Position numbers and translations under genes: made by a program
Shown: piece after piece, positions 42,871 through 54,554 of the stretch
How the letters are laid out: every line of letters starts with the position of its first letter
Numbering within the stretch: the stretch's first letter is position 1
The notes under the pieces: model-generated
Seen by the model: the letters and a program-made list of their open reading frames with translations, nothing else
Database searches by the model: none
What the model was told of the DNA's origin: nothing
Assembly (NCBI RefSeq): GCF_900313025.1
Contig: NZ_OMPQ01000005.1
Location: 62,001-126,000 of the forward strand
Source: Pseudophaeobacter sp. EL27
GTDB taxonomy: Bacteria > Pseudomonadota > Alphaproteobacteria > Rhodobacterales > Rhodobacteraceae
Reading direction: 5' to 3'
DNA length: 64,000 nt

Positions 42871-43725
42871 CTAGGCCGAAATCGCAGCGATTGCATCCGC
42901 TTTTGCGAGAATTTCCCGTGCGGTCACCACATGAAGATTTTCGACAATCTTCCCGTCCACTACTGCAACGCCCTGACCGGAGGCCTCAACCTCTTCAAAG
43001 GCAGCAATCTGGCGGCGGGCCAGATCAATCTCATCTGCGCTGGGGGCAAAGGCCTCATTGGCAACCGCGACCTGCGCTGGGTGGATCAGGGTCTTGCCAT
43101 CAAAGCCCATGTCGCGGCCCTGAGTGCTTTCAACCATCAGACCCTCGTCATCCTTGAAGGCATTATAGACGCCATCCACGATGATCAGCCCTTCGGCCTT
43201 GGCCGCCAGCAGGCACAGACCCAGCCCCGCCATCATCGGCAGACGATCGGCGCGGAAGCGGGTTTGCAGCTCCTTGGCCAGGTCATTGGTGCCCATGACC
43301 ATGCCCTGCAGTTTGGGATGCGCGGCGATTTCAGCAGCATTCAACATGCCCCGTGGGGTCTCCATCATCGCCCAAAGCGGCTTGTCGCCGGTGATCTCTG
43401 CCAGGGCATCCAGATCCCCAGCGCTGGAAACCTTGGGCAGCAGCACCGCGTCACAATCCATCGCGGCAGCGGCCTTGGCGTCTTCCTTACCCCAGGGCGT
43501 ATCAAAGCCGTTGATCCGCACAATCCTGACACGCGCACCATAACCGCCCTCAGCCAGGGCCGCCGCCAACGTGTCGCGCGCGTTTTCCTTTTCCTCAACC
43601 GAGACCGCATCCTCGAGATCAAAGATCACCGCATCCACGGGCAGGGTTTTGGCCTTTTCCAAGGCGCGGGGCTTGGAGCCAGGGATGTAGAGTACCGAAC
43701 GATAAGGGCGGGTGCGCGGATCCAT
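42871..43725 (-). CDS. mcl2: (3S)-malyl-CoA thioesterase (CitE-like)
   Basis: 284-residue CitE-superfamily TIM barrel. The start RPYRSVLYIPGSKPRALEKAKTLPVDAVIFDLEDAV and the short length match Mcl2, which hydrolyses (3S)-malyl-CoA to malate and CoA, rather than the about 318-residue Mcl1 lyase. The catalytic acidic residues lie in FDLEDAV and MMETPRGML. First gene of mcl2-nnrU-DUF1737-mch. Distinction from Mcl1 rests on length and N-terminal sequence. Confidence 0.88.
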   Translation of the reverse strand: MDPRTRPYRSVLYIPGSKPRALEKAKTLPVDAVIFDLEDAVSVEEKENARDTLAAALAEGGYGARVRIVRINGFDTPWGKEDAKAAAAMDCDAVLLPKVSSAGDLDALAEITGDKPLWAMMETPRGMLNAAEIAAHPKLQGMVMGTNDLAKELQTRFRADRLPMMAGLGLCLLAAKAEGLIIVDGVYNAFKDDEGLMVESTQGRDMGFDGKTLIHPAQVAVANEAFAPSADEIDLARRQIAAFEEVEASGQGVAVVDGKIVENLHVVTAREILAKADAIAAISA

Positions 43726-43969
43726 CAGGAAGTCTCCAGGTTATTTTGTTGCGCAAACGGGTATAGATTCGGGCGAAAACTTTCAAGGGCATTCATGCCG
43801 CATCGCAGAATCGACCTGACGACACCTCCAAACCACCCCAGCTAACCCACCTTTGAAAAACGATATTTCCCCCGTAGTTTTTCTTCTCTCCTATTGGCTC
43901 GGCAGATTAACTATTTTTCAAACCCTCCTTGGCACAATTTTTATATCGCAGCGGCCAACTGGCCTGGGA

Positions 43970-44189
43970 TCACCGCAGCCCCAAACGCCCTATTTATAAG
44001 GGTCAGGGCCAAGCACCGTTCCGCTCCTGCGAGGGCAAAAGCCCGTTAAGGAAAGACCGGGCCAAAGGCTCGCATAACCATTACGTCAACCAAAACCGGC
44101 CCCGATCTGACGGGTTCGAAAGGGAGGTCTCGCGACCGCTCTCTCTCAGGTCAGCCGTTCCGCATAGGGTAAAACCCAAGGAGAAGACG
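43970..44189 (+). ncRNA. Structured 5' leader of a small exported-protein gene
   Basis: 220-nt region with consecutive potential stem-loops: GCCCT/AGGGC near 43987-44009, GGGC-AAAA-GCCC near 44033-44046, GCCCG/CGGGC near 44041-44062, and a long composite stem from CTGAC (44107) to GTCAG (44156) enclosing GGGAGGTC-TCGC-GACC-CTCTC. A final GGGT-AAAA-CCC precedes the AAGGAG ribosome-binding site. It does not match a riboswitch class I can recognise. Confidence 0.4.
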
Positions 44190-44507
44190 ATGTTTAGAAC
44201 TGTACTTGGCCTGTCTGCACTGGGCTTTACCGCGAGCCTTATGGCCGCCACCCCCGCACTGGCCCAGGGCCGCAACTGCGCACCGCGCGAAGTGGTCGTT
44301 GAGCGCCTCGCCTCGAAATATGGCGAAAGCCGTCAGGCCATTGGCATTGGCCAGCAGGGCATGGTCATGGAGACTTTTGCCTCAGCTGAAAGCGGCAGCT
44401 GGACCATCACAGTGACCATGCCCACCGGCATGACCTGCCTCATGGCTTCCGGCCAGTCCTTCGAGGCCCTGGCCGAAGCCGTGCCGACTGTAGATAATGA
44501 CGCCTGA
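44190..44507 (+). CDS. Small exported protein of unknown function
   Basis: 105-residue protein with a Sec signal peptide (MFRTVLGLSALGFTASLMAATPALA) and a mature part of about 80 residues with two cysteines (RNCAPRE and GMTCLMAS), a likely disulfide. Proteins of this kind are widespread in roseobacters under uninformative names. CCAAGGAGAAG gives a strong ribosome-binding site for ATG 44190. Its long structured leader is unusual for a small gene. Function unknown. Confidence 0.75.
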   Translation: MFRTVLGLSALGFTASLMAATPALAQGRNCAPREVVVERLASKYGESRQAIGIGQQGMVMETFASAESGSWTITVTMPTGMTCLMASGQSFEALAEAVPTVDNDA

Positions 44508-45975
<1,468 letters not shown>

Positions 45976-46009
45976 TATCTGCCGCGATTTGATCGCAGCC
46001 AAAACCATC

Positions 46010-46044
46010 ATGCACGCTCCCATCGGGGCGTGCATTTTCTTTTG
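46010..46044 (+). terminator. Terminator after mdh
   Basis: Stem TGCACGC(TCC) / (GGG)GCGTGCA from 46011 to 46034, then TTTTCTTTTG. Confidence 0.9.
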
Positions 46045-46179
46045 TACGCCCCCGTCCAACCCCGCAATCAGCGGCGGGGGCGACGTGGCCACCCTCTCCA
46101 GGGTCGGTGCCTTGCCAAGAGTGTCGTTTTTGACCTGACGTTGAGTAACGAATCAATTGAATTGGCCATTTGCAAATTT

Positions 46180-46208
46180 GTGATCACACCCCCGAAAGCC
46201 GTGATCAC
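46180..46208. promoter_or_regulatory. Tandem palindromic operator upstream of sucC
   Basis: GTGATCAC at 46180-46187 and 46201-46208, centres 21 bp apart; reads TTTGTGATCAC, 13 bp, GTGATCACAAAA. It ends 112 nt before the sucC start, almost the same distance as the sdhC copy. Confidence 0.7.
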
Positions 46209-46320
46209 AAAAACCGAAAATCTTCATCATTTCTCTGTGAGACGTCAGAAAAGCCTTTAAACATTTGGCATATGACGGCGTTATGACAGAGATTATTGAA
46301 GCCAGACGGGACAGTTTCTC

Positions 46321-47514
46321 ATGAACATCCACGAATATCAGGCCAAGGCCCTCCTTCGCAGCTACGGAGCGCCAGTTTCCGACGGTCGCATCGTACTGAA
46401 GGCCGACGAAGCCAAAACCGCAGCAGGTGAGCTTGACGGCCCACTTTGGGTGGTAAAAGCGCAGATCCATGCCGGCGGTCGCGGCAAGGGCTCCTTCAAA
46501 GAAGCCGATGCCGGTGAAAAAGGCGGTGTCCGCCTGACCAAATCGGTTGAAGAGGCCTCGGAAGAAGCCAAAAAGATGCTGGGCCGCACCCTGGTCACAC
46601 ATCAGACCGGCCCAGTGGGCAAACAGGTCAACCGCATCTATATCGAAGCGGGCTCGGGCATTCAGACCGAACTCTACCTGGCGCTGCTGGTGGATCGCCA
46701 GACCTCGCGCATCTCCTTTGTCTGCTCGACTGAAGGCGGCATGGACATCGAAGAGGTTGCCGCTGCAACCCCTGAGAAAATCCTCTCCTTCTCGGTTGAT
46801 CCGGCCACCGGCTATCAGGCTTTCCACGGCCGTCGCATCGCCTTCTCGCTCGGCCTTGAGGGCGTGCAGATCAAGCAGTGCGTCAAACTGATGGGCCAGC
46901 TGTACCAAGCCTTCACCGACAAAGACATGGAGATGCTGGAAATCAACCCGCTGATCGTGTCGGACACCGGTGATCTGAAAGTGCTCGACGCCAAGGTCAG
47001 CTTTGACGGCAACGCCATGTACCGCCACCCCGATGTGGCTGAGCTGCGCGACACCACCGAAGAAGACTCCAAAGAGCTGGAAGCCTCCAAGTATGACCTG
47101 AACTATATCGCGCTTGACGGTGAGATCGGTTGCATGGTGAACGGCGCGGGTCTGGCGATGGCCACCATGGACATCATCAAACTCTACGGTGCTGAGCCCG
47201 CAAACTTCCTCGACGTTGGCGGCGGCGCCACCAAAGAGAAAGTCACCGAGGCTTTCAAGATCATCACCTCTGATCCACAGGTCAAAGGCATCCTAGTCAA
47301 CATCTTCGGCGGCATCATGCGCTGCGATGTGATTGCCGAGGGTGTCGTTGCCGCGGTCAAGGAAGTTGGCCTGCAGGTTCCGCTGGTGGTGCGTCTTGAG
47401 GGCACCAATGTGGAAGCCGGCAAAGAGATCATCAACACCTCTGGTCTTGACGTGATCGCCGCCGACAACCTGTCCGATGGCGCCGAGAAAATCGTCAAAG
47501 CGGTTAAGGGTTGA
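46321..47514 (+). CDS. sucC: Succinyl-CoA synthetase beta subunit
   Basis: 397-residue ADP/GDP-forming subunit with an N-terminal ATP-grasp domain ([30 protein letters not shown]) and a C-terminal CoA-ligase domain ([31 protein letters not shown]). With SucD it makes succinate and a nucleoside triphosphate from succinyl-CoA. A methyltransferase gene separates it from sucD. The tandem operator lies upstream. Confidence 0.97.
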   Translation: MNIHEYQAKALLRSYGAPVSDGRIVLKADEAKTAAGELDGPLWVVKAQIHAGGRGKGSFKEADAGEKGGVRLTKSVEEASEEAKKMLGRTLVTHQTGPVGKQVNRIYIEAGSGIQTELYLALLVDRQTSRISFVCSTEGGMDIEEVAAATPEKILSFSVDPATGYQAFHGRRIAFSLGLEGVQIKQCVKLMGQLYQAFTDKDMEMLEINPLIVSDTGDLKVLDAKVSFDGNAMYRHPDVAELRDTTEEDSKELEASKYDLNYIALDGEIGCMVNGAGLAMATMDIIKLYGAEPANFLDVGGGATKEKVTEAFKIITSDPQVKGILVNIFGGIMRCDVIAEGVVAAVKEVGLQVPLVVRLEGTNVEAGKEIINTSGLDVIAADNLSDGAEKIVKAVKG

Positions 47515-47523
47515 GAACCGGAC

Positions 47524-48324
47524 GTGGCACTGGATCAGCGACAAATAAATCGACCTTGTCCCGCCTGTGAGAGTGAGGCCGCGACCTTGGTTCCGACCTA
47601 CTCTCCGGAGCCTTGGAACATCGTGTGCTGTAATTCATGCCAGTTTGTCTATCTTGGAAATCCGCCTGCCTATGAAGCGTTGGAAGAGGATTTTGCCTGG
47701 GAAAAAACCTATGAGGCCAAGAAAACGGTTTCAAAGGGATCCACCCCTTTCTCTCCCATGGCCCGCAAACTGCGGGGTCACCTGGGGATGTATCGGGACA
47801 AGACCCAACAATTTCGCAAATGGTTCAATGACGGTGCCGTGCTCGACATCGGTTGTGGCTGGGGCCAACGCATCCAGCCGCCGATGACACCACACGGGAT
47901 CGAGCTGTCAGTGGCGATGCATCGCCATGCCGACGGTTGGATGCGTCAGCACGGAGGTTACTGCCTGCACGGGCCAGGCGCCGAAGCGATCTGGGACTTC
48001 CCCGAAGAGCATTTTGACGGTGTTGTCATGTTCTCCTATCTCGAACATGAAACAGCCGTTCTTCCGGTGCTCAAGGGGGCGCATCGCACGCTCAAACCAA
48101 CCGGTGCAGTTTTCATCCGGGTGCCGAACTATGCTTCTCTTAATCGCCGTGTGATCGGGCCAAAATGGTGCGGTTTCCGCTATCCCGATCACGTCAACTA
48201 CTTCACGCTGCAAAGCCTTAGTGATGTCGCCGCGCGCGCAGGGTTCACCACCCATCTGGTGAACAAGTTCTCGCTGCCGGTGGACGACAATATCACGGTG
48301 CTTTTGCGCAAAACCAACTCTTAA
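47524..48324 (+). CDS. Class I SAM-dependent methyltransferase with N-terminal zinc ribbon
   Basis: 266-residue protein. The N-terminus has CPACES and CCNSCQF, a four-cysteine zinc ribbon often found on methyltransferases of surface-sugar or secondary metabolism. The SAM-binding loop is [14 protein letters not shown] near residue 109, followed by [27 protein letters not shown] and [19 protein letters not shown]. It starts with GTG 9 nt after sucC and ends 15 nt before sucD, so it is part of that transcript. Substrate unknown. Confidence 0.8.
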   Translation: MALDQRQINRPCPACESEAATLVPTYSPEPWNIVCCNSCQFVYLGNPPAYEALEEDFAWEKTYEAKKTVSKGSTPFSPMARKLRGHLGMYRDKTQQFRKWFNDGAVLDIGCGWGQRIQPPMTPHGIELSVAMHRHADGWMRQHGGYCLHGPGAEAIWDFPEEHFDGVVMFSYLEHETAVLPVLKGAHRTLKPTGAVFIRVPNYASLNRRVIGPKWCGFRYPDHVNYFTLQSLSDVAARAGFTTHLVNKFSLPVDDNITVLLRKTNS

Positions 48325-48339
48325 GCAAGGACCAGACTC

Positions 48340-49224
48340 ATGGCAGTCCTCATCGACGAAAATACCAAGGTTATCTGTCAAGGCTTTACCGGCTCGCAGG
48401 GCACCTTTCACTCTGAACAGGCCATTGCCTATGGCACCAAAATGGTTGGCGGTGTGACCCCGGGCAAGGGCGGCGTAGACCACCTTGGCCTGCCGGTCTT
48501 CAACTCCGTGCACGAAGCCAAACACGTGACCGAAGCCAATGCTTCCGTCATCTACGTGCCGCCCCCCTTTGCCGCCGACTCGATCCTCGAAGCCATTGAT
48601 GCTGAGATGGAACTGATCGTCTGCATCACCGAGGGCATCCCGGTGCTGGACATGATGCGTGTTCAGCGCGCGCTGGAAGGCTCGAAATCGCGCCTGATCG
48701 GCCCTAACTGCCCCGGCGTGATCACCCCGGATGCCTGCAAGATCGGCATTATGCCCGGCCATATTCACAAACGCGGGAGCGTGGGTGTTGTATCGCGCTC
48801 CGGCACCCTAACCTATGAAGCTGTGAAACAGACTTCTGACATTGGTTTGGGCCAGTCTTCGGCCGTGGGCATTGGTGGCGACCCCATCAAAGGCACCGAG
48901 CATATCGACGTGCTGGACCTGTTCCTGGACGATGATGAAACAGAATCCATCATCATGATCGGTGAAATCGGCGGCTCTGCCGAAGAAGAAGCCGCCGAGT
49001 TCCTCGCCGAGCAGCGCAAAAAGGGCCGTTGGAAGCCTGTTGCTGGCTTTATCGCAGGTCGTACAGCCCCTCCCGGCCGCCGCATGGGCCACGCTGGCGC
49101 GATTGTTGCCGGTGGCAAAGGTGGTGCCGAGGATAAGATCGAAGCGATGAAAGCCGCTGGCATCGTTGTCGCCGAAAGCCCTGCGGGCCTGGGCGAAGCC
49201 GTGCTGAAAGCGATCAAAGGCTAA
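48340..49224 (+). CDS. sucD: Succinyl-CoA synthetase alpha subunit
   Basis: 294-residue CoA-binding subunit with the phosphorylated histidine in [17 protein letters not shown] (His near 246) and the CoA-binding [15 protein letters not shown] at the N-terminus. [20 protein letters not shown] is typical. It follows the methyltransferase gene and is followed by a hairpin. Confidence 0.97.
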   Translation: MAVLIDENTKVICQGFTGSQGTFHSEQAIAYGTKMVGGVTPGKGGVDHLGLPVFNSVHEAKHVTEANASVIYVPPPFAADSILEAIDAEMELIVCITEGIPVLDMMRVQRALEGSKSRLIGPNCPGVITPDACKIGIMPGHIHKRGSVGVVSRSGTLTYEAVKQTSDIGLGQSSAVGIGGDPIKGTEHIDVLDLFLDDDETESIIMIGEIGGSAEEEAAEFLAEQRKKGRWKPVAGFIAGRTAPPGRRMGHAGAIVAGGKGGAEDKIEAMKAAGIVVAESPAGLGEAVLKAIKG

Positions 49225-49233
49225 AGAATACCA

Positions 49234-49258
49234 GCCGGGGCGAAGAAATCGCCCCGGC
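49234..49258 (+). terminator. Hairpin after sucD
   Basis: Perfect stem GCCGGGGCG / CGCCCCGGC with a 7-nt loop, but no U-run; may be a weak terminator or an mRNA-stability hairpin between sucD and sucA. Confidence 0.5.
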
Positions 49259-49498
49259 CTACCCACTCGAAAACGGCAGGCAGACATGACGCAGGCACCC
49301 AAATTTCTGGGCTTTCGAAACGAACAACAGGTAACTGCAGGCCTGTCGACCGGCCGTGCCGCGCGCACGCCTTCTGCAGAAATCTCCGTAAGCATTGCGA
49401 AACACATCTGCCCTATACCCTTCGGTCAAAGCAATTTGCCCGACCAAAGCTACCTTTTTTCGAAACCCAGTCTCTGATCCTCTGCAGTGAGAACACCC

Positions 49499-52450
49499 AT
49501 GACAGACACCTCCTCCAACGACCTGTTCCACGCCTCCTCTTTTATGCAGGGGCACAACGCCGAATACCTTGAACAGCTCTATGCCCAATACGCCAAAGAC
49601 CCAAATGCGGTAGACGCAGCCTGGGCTGAGTTCTTCCGCCAGATGGGCGATGCAGAACCGGATGTGCAGGCAGAGGCCGCTGGCCCCTCCTGGGCACGGG
49701 GCGATTGGCCGCCTGCCCCCAATGACGATCTGACCGCTGCGCTGACAGGCGAATGGCCTGCGCCGGTGGAAACCAAGGCCGCTGGCAAAAAGATCGCTGA
49801 GAAAGCCCAGGCCGTCGGTGTCGAAGTCTCGCAAGAGCAGATCCAGCGCGCCGTGCTCGATTCCATTCGTGCCCTGATGCTGATCCGCGCCTACCGTATT
49901 CGGGGTCACCTGGCTGCTGATCTTGATCCACTGGCCATGCGCGGTGATACCCCTCACCCCGAGCTGGACCCTCAAAGCTATGGCTTTACCGAAGCCGACA
50001 TGGATCGCCCGATCTTCATCGACAATGTTCTGGGCCTGCAGGTCGCTTCGATGCGCCAGATCGTCGACATCGTCAAACGTACCTATTGCGGCACCTTTGC
50101 GCTGCAGTACATGCATATCTCCGACCCGGCGCAATCGGCCTGGCTGAAAGAGCGCATCGAGGGCTATGACAAGGAAATCAAATTCACCCGTGAAGGCCGT
50201 AAGGCGATCCTCAACAAGATGGTTGAGGCCGAGGGTTTTGAGAAATTCCTGCATGTAAAATACATGGGCACCAAGCGCTTTGGTCTGGATGGTGGCGAAA
50301 GCCTGATCCCGGCGATGGAGCAGATCATCAAACGTGGTGGCAACCTGGGCGTCGAAGAGATCGTCATCGGCATGCCGCACCGGGGCCGCCTGTCGGTTCT
50401 GGCCAATGTGATGCAGAAACCCTACCGCGCCATCTTTAACGAGTTCCAGGGTGGCAGCTACAAACCGGAAGACGTCGATGGCTCAGGCGATGTGAAATAC
50501 CACCTCGGAGCCTCATCTGACCGGGTGTTTGACGACAATAATGTACACCTCAGCCTGACCGCCAACCCTTCGCATCTTGAGGCGGTAAACCCGGTTGTTC
50601 TGGGCAAGGTCCGCGCCAAGCAGGATCAGAAAAACGACACCGATCGCACCAAGGTTCTGTCGATCCTGTTGCACGGTGATGCGGCCTTTGCCGGCCAGGG
50701 TGTTGTGGCTGAGTGTTTTGCGCTCTCGGGCCTCAAGGGCCACAAAACCGGCGGCACCATGCATATCGTGGTGAACAACCAGATTGGTTTCACCACCGCA
50801 CCGCACTTCTCGCGCTCCTCCCCCTATCCCACCGACAACGCGCTGGTGGTTGAGGCGCCGATCTTCCACGTCAATGGTGACGACCCAGAGGCTGTGGTGC
50901 ATGCCGCCAAGGTGGCCACCGAGTTCCGCCAGAAATTCCACAAGGACGTTGTCCTCGACATCTTCTGCTACCGTCGCTTTGGTCACAACGAGGGCGATGA
51001 GCCCATGTTCACCAACCCGTTGATGTACAAGAAGATCAAGGGCCATAAGACCACGCTCAGCCTGTACACCGAACGTCTGGTCAAGGACGGGCTGATCCCC
51101 GAGGGCGAAATCGAGGACATGAAGGCCTCGTTCCAGGCGCATCTGAACGAAGAGTTCGAGATCGGCAAAGATTACAAACCCAACAAGGCCGACTGGCTGG
51201 ACGGGCGCTGGTCGCATCTGGACAAGAAAGACGCCGACTATCAGCGTGGCGCCACCGCAATCGCACCGGAAACCATGGCAGAAATCGGCAAGAGCCTGGC
51301 TTCAGTGCCCGAGGGCTTCCCGATGCATAAGACCGTCGGCCGCTTCCTGGCGACCCGTGGCAAGATGTTTGAAAGCGGCGAGGGCTTTGACTGGGCAACC
51401 GGCGAAGCGTTGGCCTTTGGCTCCCTGCTGACCGAAGGTTATCCGGTCCGTCTGGCCGGCCAGGATGCCACCCGTGGCACCTTCTCGCAGCGCCACTCCG
51501 GCATCATCAACCAGGAAACCGAAGAGCGCTATTACCCGCTCAACAATATCCGCCCGGGTCAGTCCCACTATGATGTGATCGATTCAGCCCTGTCGGAATA
51601 TGCGGTTCTCGGTTTTGAATATGGCTATTCGCTGGCGGAACCCAATGCGCTGACGCTCTGGGAAGCGCAGTTTGGCGATTTTGCCAATGGCGCCCAGATC
51701 ATGTTCGACCAGTTCATCTCTTCAGGCGAAAGCAAATGGCTGCGAATGTCCGGTCTGGTCTGTCTGATGCCCCACGGGTTTGAAGGTCAGGGACCTGAGC
51801 ACTCCTCAGCGCGACTGGAGCGGTTCCTGCAGATGTGTGGTCAGGACAACTGGATCGTGGCCAATTGCACCACACCGGCCAACTACTTCCACATCCTGCG
51901 CCGTCAGCTGCACCGCTCCTTCCGCAAACCGCTGATGCTGGTGACGCCTAAGTCGCTGCTGCGCCACAAACTGGCCGTCAGCAAGGCCGAAGAATTCACC
52001 ACCGGTTCCAGTTTCCACCGGGTTTTGTGGGATGATGCCCAGCACGGCAACTCCGACACCAAACTGGTGGCAGATGACAAGATCAAACGTGTCGTCATGT
52101 GCTCGGGCAAGGTTTACTATGACCTGCTGGAAGAGCGCGACGCCCGCGGTATCGATGATGTCTATCTGATGCGGATTGAGCAGTTCTATCCCTTCCCGGC
52201 GATCTCGCTGGTTAAGGAGCTGGAGCGGTTCAAAGGCGCTGAAATGGTCTGGTGCCAGGAAGAGCCCAAAAACCAGGGGGCCTGGACCTTCATTGAGCCC
52301 AATATCGAATGGGTGCTGAGCCGCATCAAGGCCAAGCACACCCGGCCAGTATACATTGGCCGTGCCACCTCGGCCTCGCCCGCAACGGGCCTCGCCAGCC
52401 AACATAAAGCCCAACAAGCTGCGCTCGTGAACGACGCGCTGACCATCTGA
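49499..52450 (+). CDS. sucA: 2-oxoglutarate dehydrogenase E1 component
   Basis: 983-residue thiamine-diphosphate-dependent decarboxylase. It has the E1 N-terminal segment ([22 protein letters not shown]), [15 protein letters not shown], the ThDP motif region [21 protein letters not shown] and the C-terminal [28 protein letters not shown]. It forms the Odh complex with SucB and Lpd. ATG 49499 is taken as start; a frame-extending start four codons earlier is less likely. The 240 nt upstream have no gene. Confidence 0.96.
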   Translation: MTDTSSNDLFHASSFMQGHNAEYLEQLYAQYAKDPNAVDAAWAEFFRQMGDAEPDVQAEAAGPSWARGDWPPAPNDDLTAALTGEWPAPVETKAAGKKIAEKAQAVGVEVSQEQIQRAVLDSIRALMLIRAYRIRGHLAADLDPLAMRGDTPHPELDPQSYGFTEADMDRPIFIDNVLGLQVASMRQIVDIVKRTYCGTFALQYMHISDPAQSAWLKERIEGYDKEIKFTREGRKAILNKMVEAEGFEKFLHVKYMGTKRFGLDGGESLIPAMEQIIKRGGNLGVEEIVIGMPHRGRLSVLANVMQKPYRAIFNEFQGGSYKPEDVDGSGDVKYHLGASSDRVFDDNNVHLSLTANPSHLEAVNPVVLGKVRAKQDQKNDTDRTKVLSILLHGDAAFAGQGVVAECFALSGLKGHKTGGTMHIVVNNQIGFTTAPHFSRSSPYPTDNALVVEAPIFHVNGDDPEAVVHAAKVATEFRQKFHKDVVLDIFCYRRFGHNEGDEPMFTNPLMYKKIKGHKTTLSLYTERLVKDGLIPEGEIEDMKASFQAHLNEEFEIGKDYKPNKADWLDGRWSHLDKKDADYQRGATAIAPETMAEIGKSLASVPEGFPMHKTVGRFLATRGKMFESGEGFDWATGEALAFGSLLTEGYPVRLAGQDATRGTFSQRHSGIINQETEERYYPLNNIRPGQSHYDVIDSALSEYAVLGFEYGYSLAEPNALTLWEAQFGDFANGAQIMFDQFISSGESKWLRMSGLVCLMPHGFEGQGPEHSSARLERFLQMCGQDNWIVANCTTPANYFHILRRQLHRSFRKPLMLVTPKSLLRHKLAVSKAEEFTTGSSFHRVLWDDAQHGNSDTKLVADDKIKRVVMCSGKVYYDLLEERDARGIDDVYLMRIEQFYPFPAISLVKELERFKGAEMVWCQEEPKNQGAWTFIEPNIEWVLSRIKAKHTRPVYIGRATSASPATGLASQHKAQQAALVNDALTI

Positions 52451-52467
52451 ATCTGAGGAAGACAGAC

Positions 52468-53994
52468 ATGACCACCGAAGTTCGCGTGCCCACCCTGGGC
52501 GAATCCGTTACCGAAGCCACCGTTGCCACCTGGTTCAAGAAACCCGGCGACACCGTCGCACAGGACGAAATGCTCTGTGAGCTGGAAACCGACAAGGTCA
52601 CCGTAGAGGTGCCCGCGCCTGCCGCTGGCGTTCTAGCCGATATCGTCGCCAAAGAAGGCGATACCGTTGGCGTTGACGCGCTGCTGGCCAATATCTCAGC
52701 CGCTGGCGCCGCAGCCACCCCGGCACCGGCCGCTGCTGCAGCCGCCGCAGCCCCAGCTCCCGCAGCAAGCGGTGGCAGCACCGATGTCATGGTTCCCACC
52801 CTGGGCGAATCCGTGACCGAAGCCACTGTTTCGGTCTGGTTCAAAAAGGTCGGCGATGCTGTTGCGCAGGACGAAATGCTCTGCGAGCTGGAAACCGACA
52901 AGGTCTCCGTCGAGGTTCCATCCCCCGCCGCTGGTGTTCTGGCTGAAATCACCGCCGCCGAAGGCAGCACGGTTGAAGCCAGCGCCAAACTCGGCGTGAT
53001 CTCCGGTTCTGCTGCTGCGGGAGCGGCGGCGCCAGCCGCAGCGCCTGCGGCTGTTGCTGCTCCGGCCGCCGCAGGCAAGGACATCGCCAATGCGCCATCG
53101 GCGGAAAAAGCCATGGCTGAGGCCGGACTCTCTGCCGCCAATGTTGCAGGCACCGGTCGCGATGGCCGGATCATGAAAGACGATGTTGCACGCGCCATGG
53201 CCGCCGCCGCTGCGGCCCCTGCGCCCACTGCCGCCCCAGCCGCTGCACCGGCCGCAACACCGGCTCCAGCTGCCCCTGCCGCACCTGCAGATGCCTCTCG
53301 CGAAGAGCGGGTGAAAATGACCCGCCTGCGCCAGACTATCGCCAAGCGTCTGAAGGAAAGCCAGAACACTGCCGCCATGCTGACCACCTATAACGAGGTG
53401 GACATGGGCGAGGTCATGGCCCTGCGCAGCCAGTACAAGGACCAGTTCGAGAAAAAGCACGGCGTCCGTCTCGGCTTTATGTCCTTCTTCACCAAGGCCT
53501 GCTGCCACGCGCTGAAAGAAGTGCCCGAAGTCAACGCCGAGATCGACGGTACCGATGTTGTCTACAAGAACTACGTCAACATGGGCGTGGCCGCCGGCAC
53601 CCCCACAGGTCTGGTGGTTCCGGTCATCCGTGATGCCGATACGATGTCCTTTGCCGAAATCGAGAAAGCCATCTCTGCCAAAGGCAAGCTGGCCCGCGAC
53701 GGCAAGCTCTCGATGGCCGATATGCAGGGCGGCACCTTCACGCTCTCCAACGGCGGTGTCTACGGCTCGCTGATGTCCTCGCCGATCCTGAACCCACCAC
53801 AGTCCGGTATCCTCGGCATGCACAAGATCCAGGACCGCCCCATGGCGATCAATGGTGAAGTGGTTATCCGCCCGATGATGTATCTGGCGCTGAGCTATGA
53901 CCACCGCATCGTCGACGGCAAAGGTGCCGTGACCTTCCTGGTCCGCGTCAAAGAAGCGCTGGAAGATCCCCGCCGTCTGCTGATGGATCTGTAA
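52468..53994 (+). CDS. sucB: Dihydrolipoyllysine succinyltransferase (E2) with two lipoyl domains
   Basis: 508-residue Odh E2. Two lipoyl domains are present, residues about 3-77 and 106-180, each with lipoylated Lys in ETDK, joined by Ala/Pro-rich linkers; a peripheral subunit-binding domain (about 205-245, [14 protein letters not shown]...[13 protein letters not shown]); and the catalytic domain with [16 protein letters not shown] at the end. Many SucB proteins have only one lipoyl domain. The two domains are nearly identical over long stretches, also at the DNA level. It is 17 nt after sucA. Confidence 0.96.
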   Translation: MTTEVRVPTLGESVTEATVATWFKKPGDTVAQDEMLCELETDKVTVEVPAPAAGVLADIVAKEGDTVGVDALLANISAAGAAATPAPAAAAAAAAPAPAASGGSTDVMVPTLGESVTEATVSVWFKKVGDAVAQDEMLCELETDKVSVEVPSPAAGVLAEITAAEGSTVEASAKLGVISGSAAAGAAAPAAAPAAVAAPAAAGKDIANAPSAEKAMAEAGLSAANVAGTGRDGRIMKDDVARAMAAAAAAPAPTAAPAAAPAATPAPAAPAAPADASREERVKMTRLRQTIAKRLKESQNTAAMLTTYNEVDMGEVMALRSQYKDQFEKKHGVRLGFMSFFTKACCHALKEVPEVNAEIDGTDVVYKNYVNMGVAAGTPTGLVVPVIRDADTMSFAEIEKAISAKGKLARDGKLSMADMQGGTFTLSNGGVYGSLMSSPILNPPQSGILGMHKIQDRPMAINGEVVIRPMMYLALSYDHRIVDGKGAVTFLVRVKEALEDPRRLLMDL

Positions 53995-53998
53995 ACCT

Positions 53999-54490
53999 TT
54001 GCGGGGGGTTCCTAGCCAGCCCTACAAAATCAGCGCGCCCAAAATTGGTGAAAAACCCAGCTATTGGGCGCGCTGGTGCGGGATAAAGTGCCCCGATTGC
54101 GGGCGCATCCAGTCAACGTTGGCTATGATGCGAACCAACCCGTGGAGAGGTGTGAACAAGACCGATTTTCACCTTTGCGGAACCTGCGGCACTCACCTCT
54201 TCCTGACCGGGAAATCCCGCCATTGGCGTTTCTTTCTAGTCGTTTTGCCCACTTTCTTTGCTGTGATGGTGTTCACTTCAATCGCTTTTAACTGGCTGGG
54301 CTGGAACCAAGCTGAGGGCCCGAACAAAGGCGAACCAACATTTAGTGCTGGGCTTTTGATGTGGATTGGCATTTTTAGCATCGTAAATGCCGTCAATGGA
54401 CGCCGGGAGGACATCAAAAGTGTCAAACTTGAAAGCAGTTCAATCCAATGCCCCTCCCGCTCTGGGGTCTTGTCTGCGTCGTGCAGATGA
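53999..54490 (+). CDS. Zinc-ribbon membrane protein, uncertain start
   Basis: 163-residue open frame with a DUF983-like layout: CPDCGRIQ...CGTCGTHLF (zinc ribbon) followed by two membrane helices (FFLVVLPTFFAVMVFTSIAF and SAGLLMWIGIFSIVNAV). The beginning is doubtful: the only start before the first Cys pair is TTG 53999, with no ribosome-binding site, 4 nt after sucB. It may use another start, be coupled to sucB, or be a damaged gene. The last 20 residues are low in character and may be beyond the real C-terminus of relatives. Confidence 0.5.
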   Translation: MRGVPSQPYKISAPKIGEKPSYWARWCGIKCPDCGRIQSTLAMMRTNPWRGVNKTDFHLCGTCGTHLFLTGKSRHWRFFLVVLPTFFAVMVFTSIAFNWLGWNQAEGPNKGEPTFSAGLLMWIGIFSIVNAVNGRREDIKSVKLESSSIQCPSRSGVLSASCR

Positions 54491-54554
54491 CAGAGCCGAC
54501 CAGTGGCCGGAACGACCTGACATTGCCCTACAATGCGGATTGTAAATGATGCTT

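Noticed and set aside
44090-44165. Minus-strand resemblance to a TPP riboswitch (CTGAGA followed by CCCTTTCGAACC and GATC)
   Set aside because: Only short motif words agree, the order and pairing of the aptamer are not kept, and no thiamine gene follows on that strand (the next is mcl2, 360 nt away). The words are better explained as the complement of the plus-strand stem.
49286-49477. 63-residue plus-strand ORF between sucD and sucA
   Set aside because: Weak ribosome-binding site, no recognisable feature, and it lies in an area where chance open frames are common. Not enough to call a gene.
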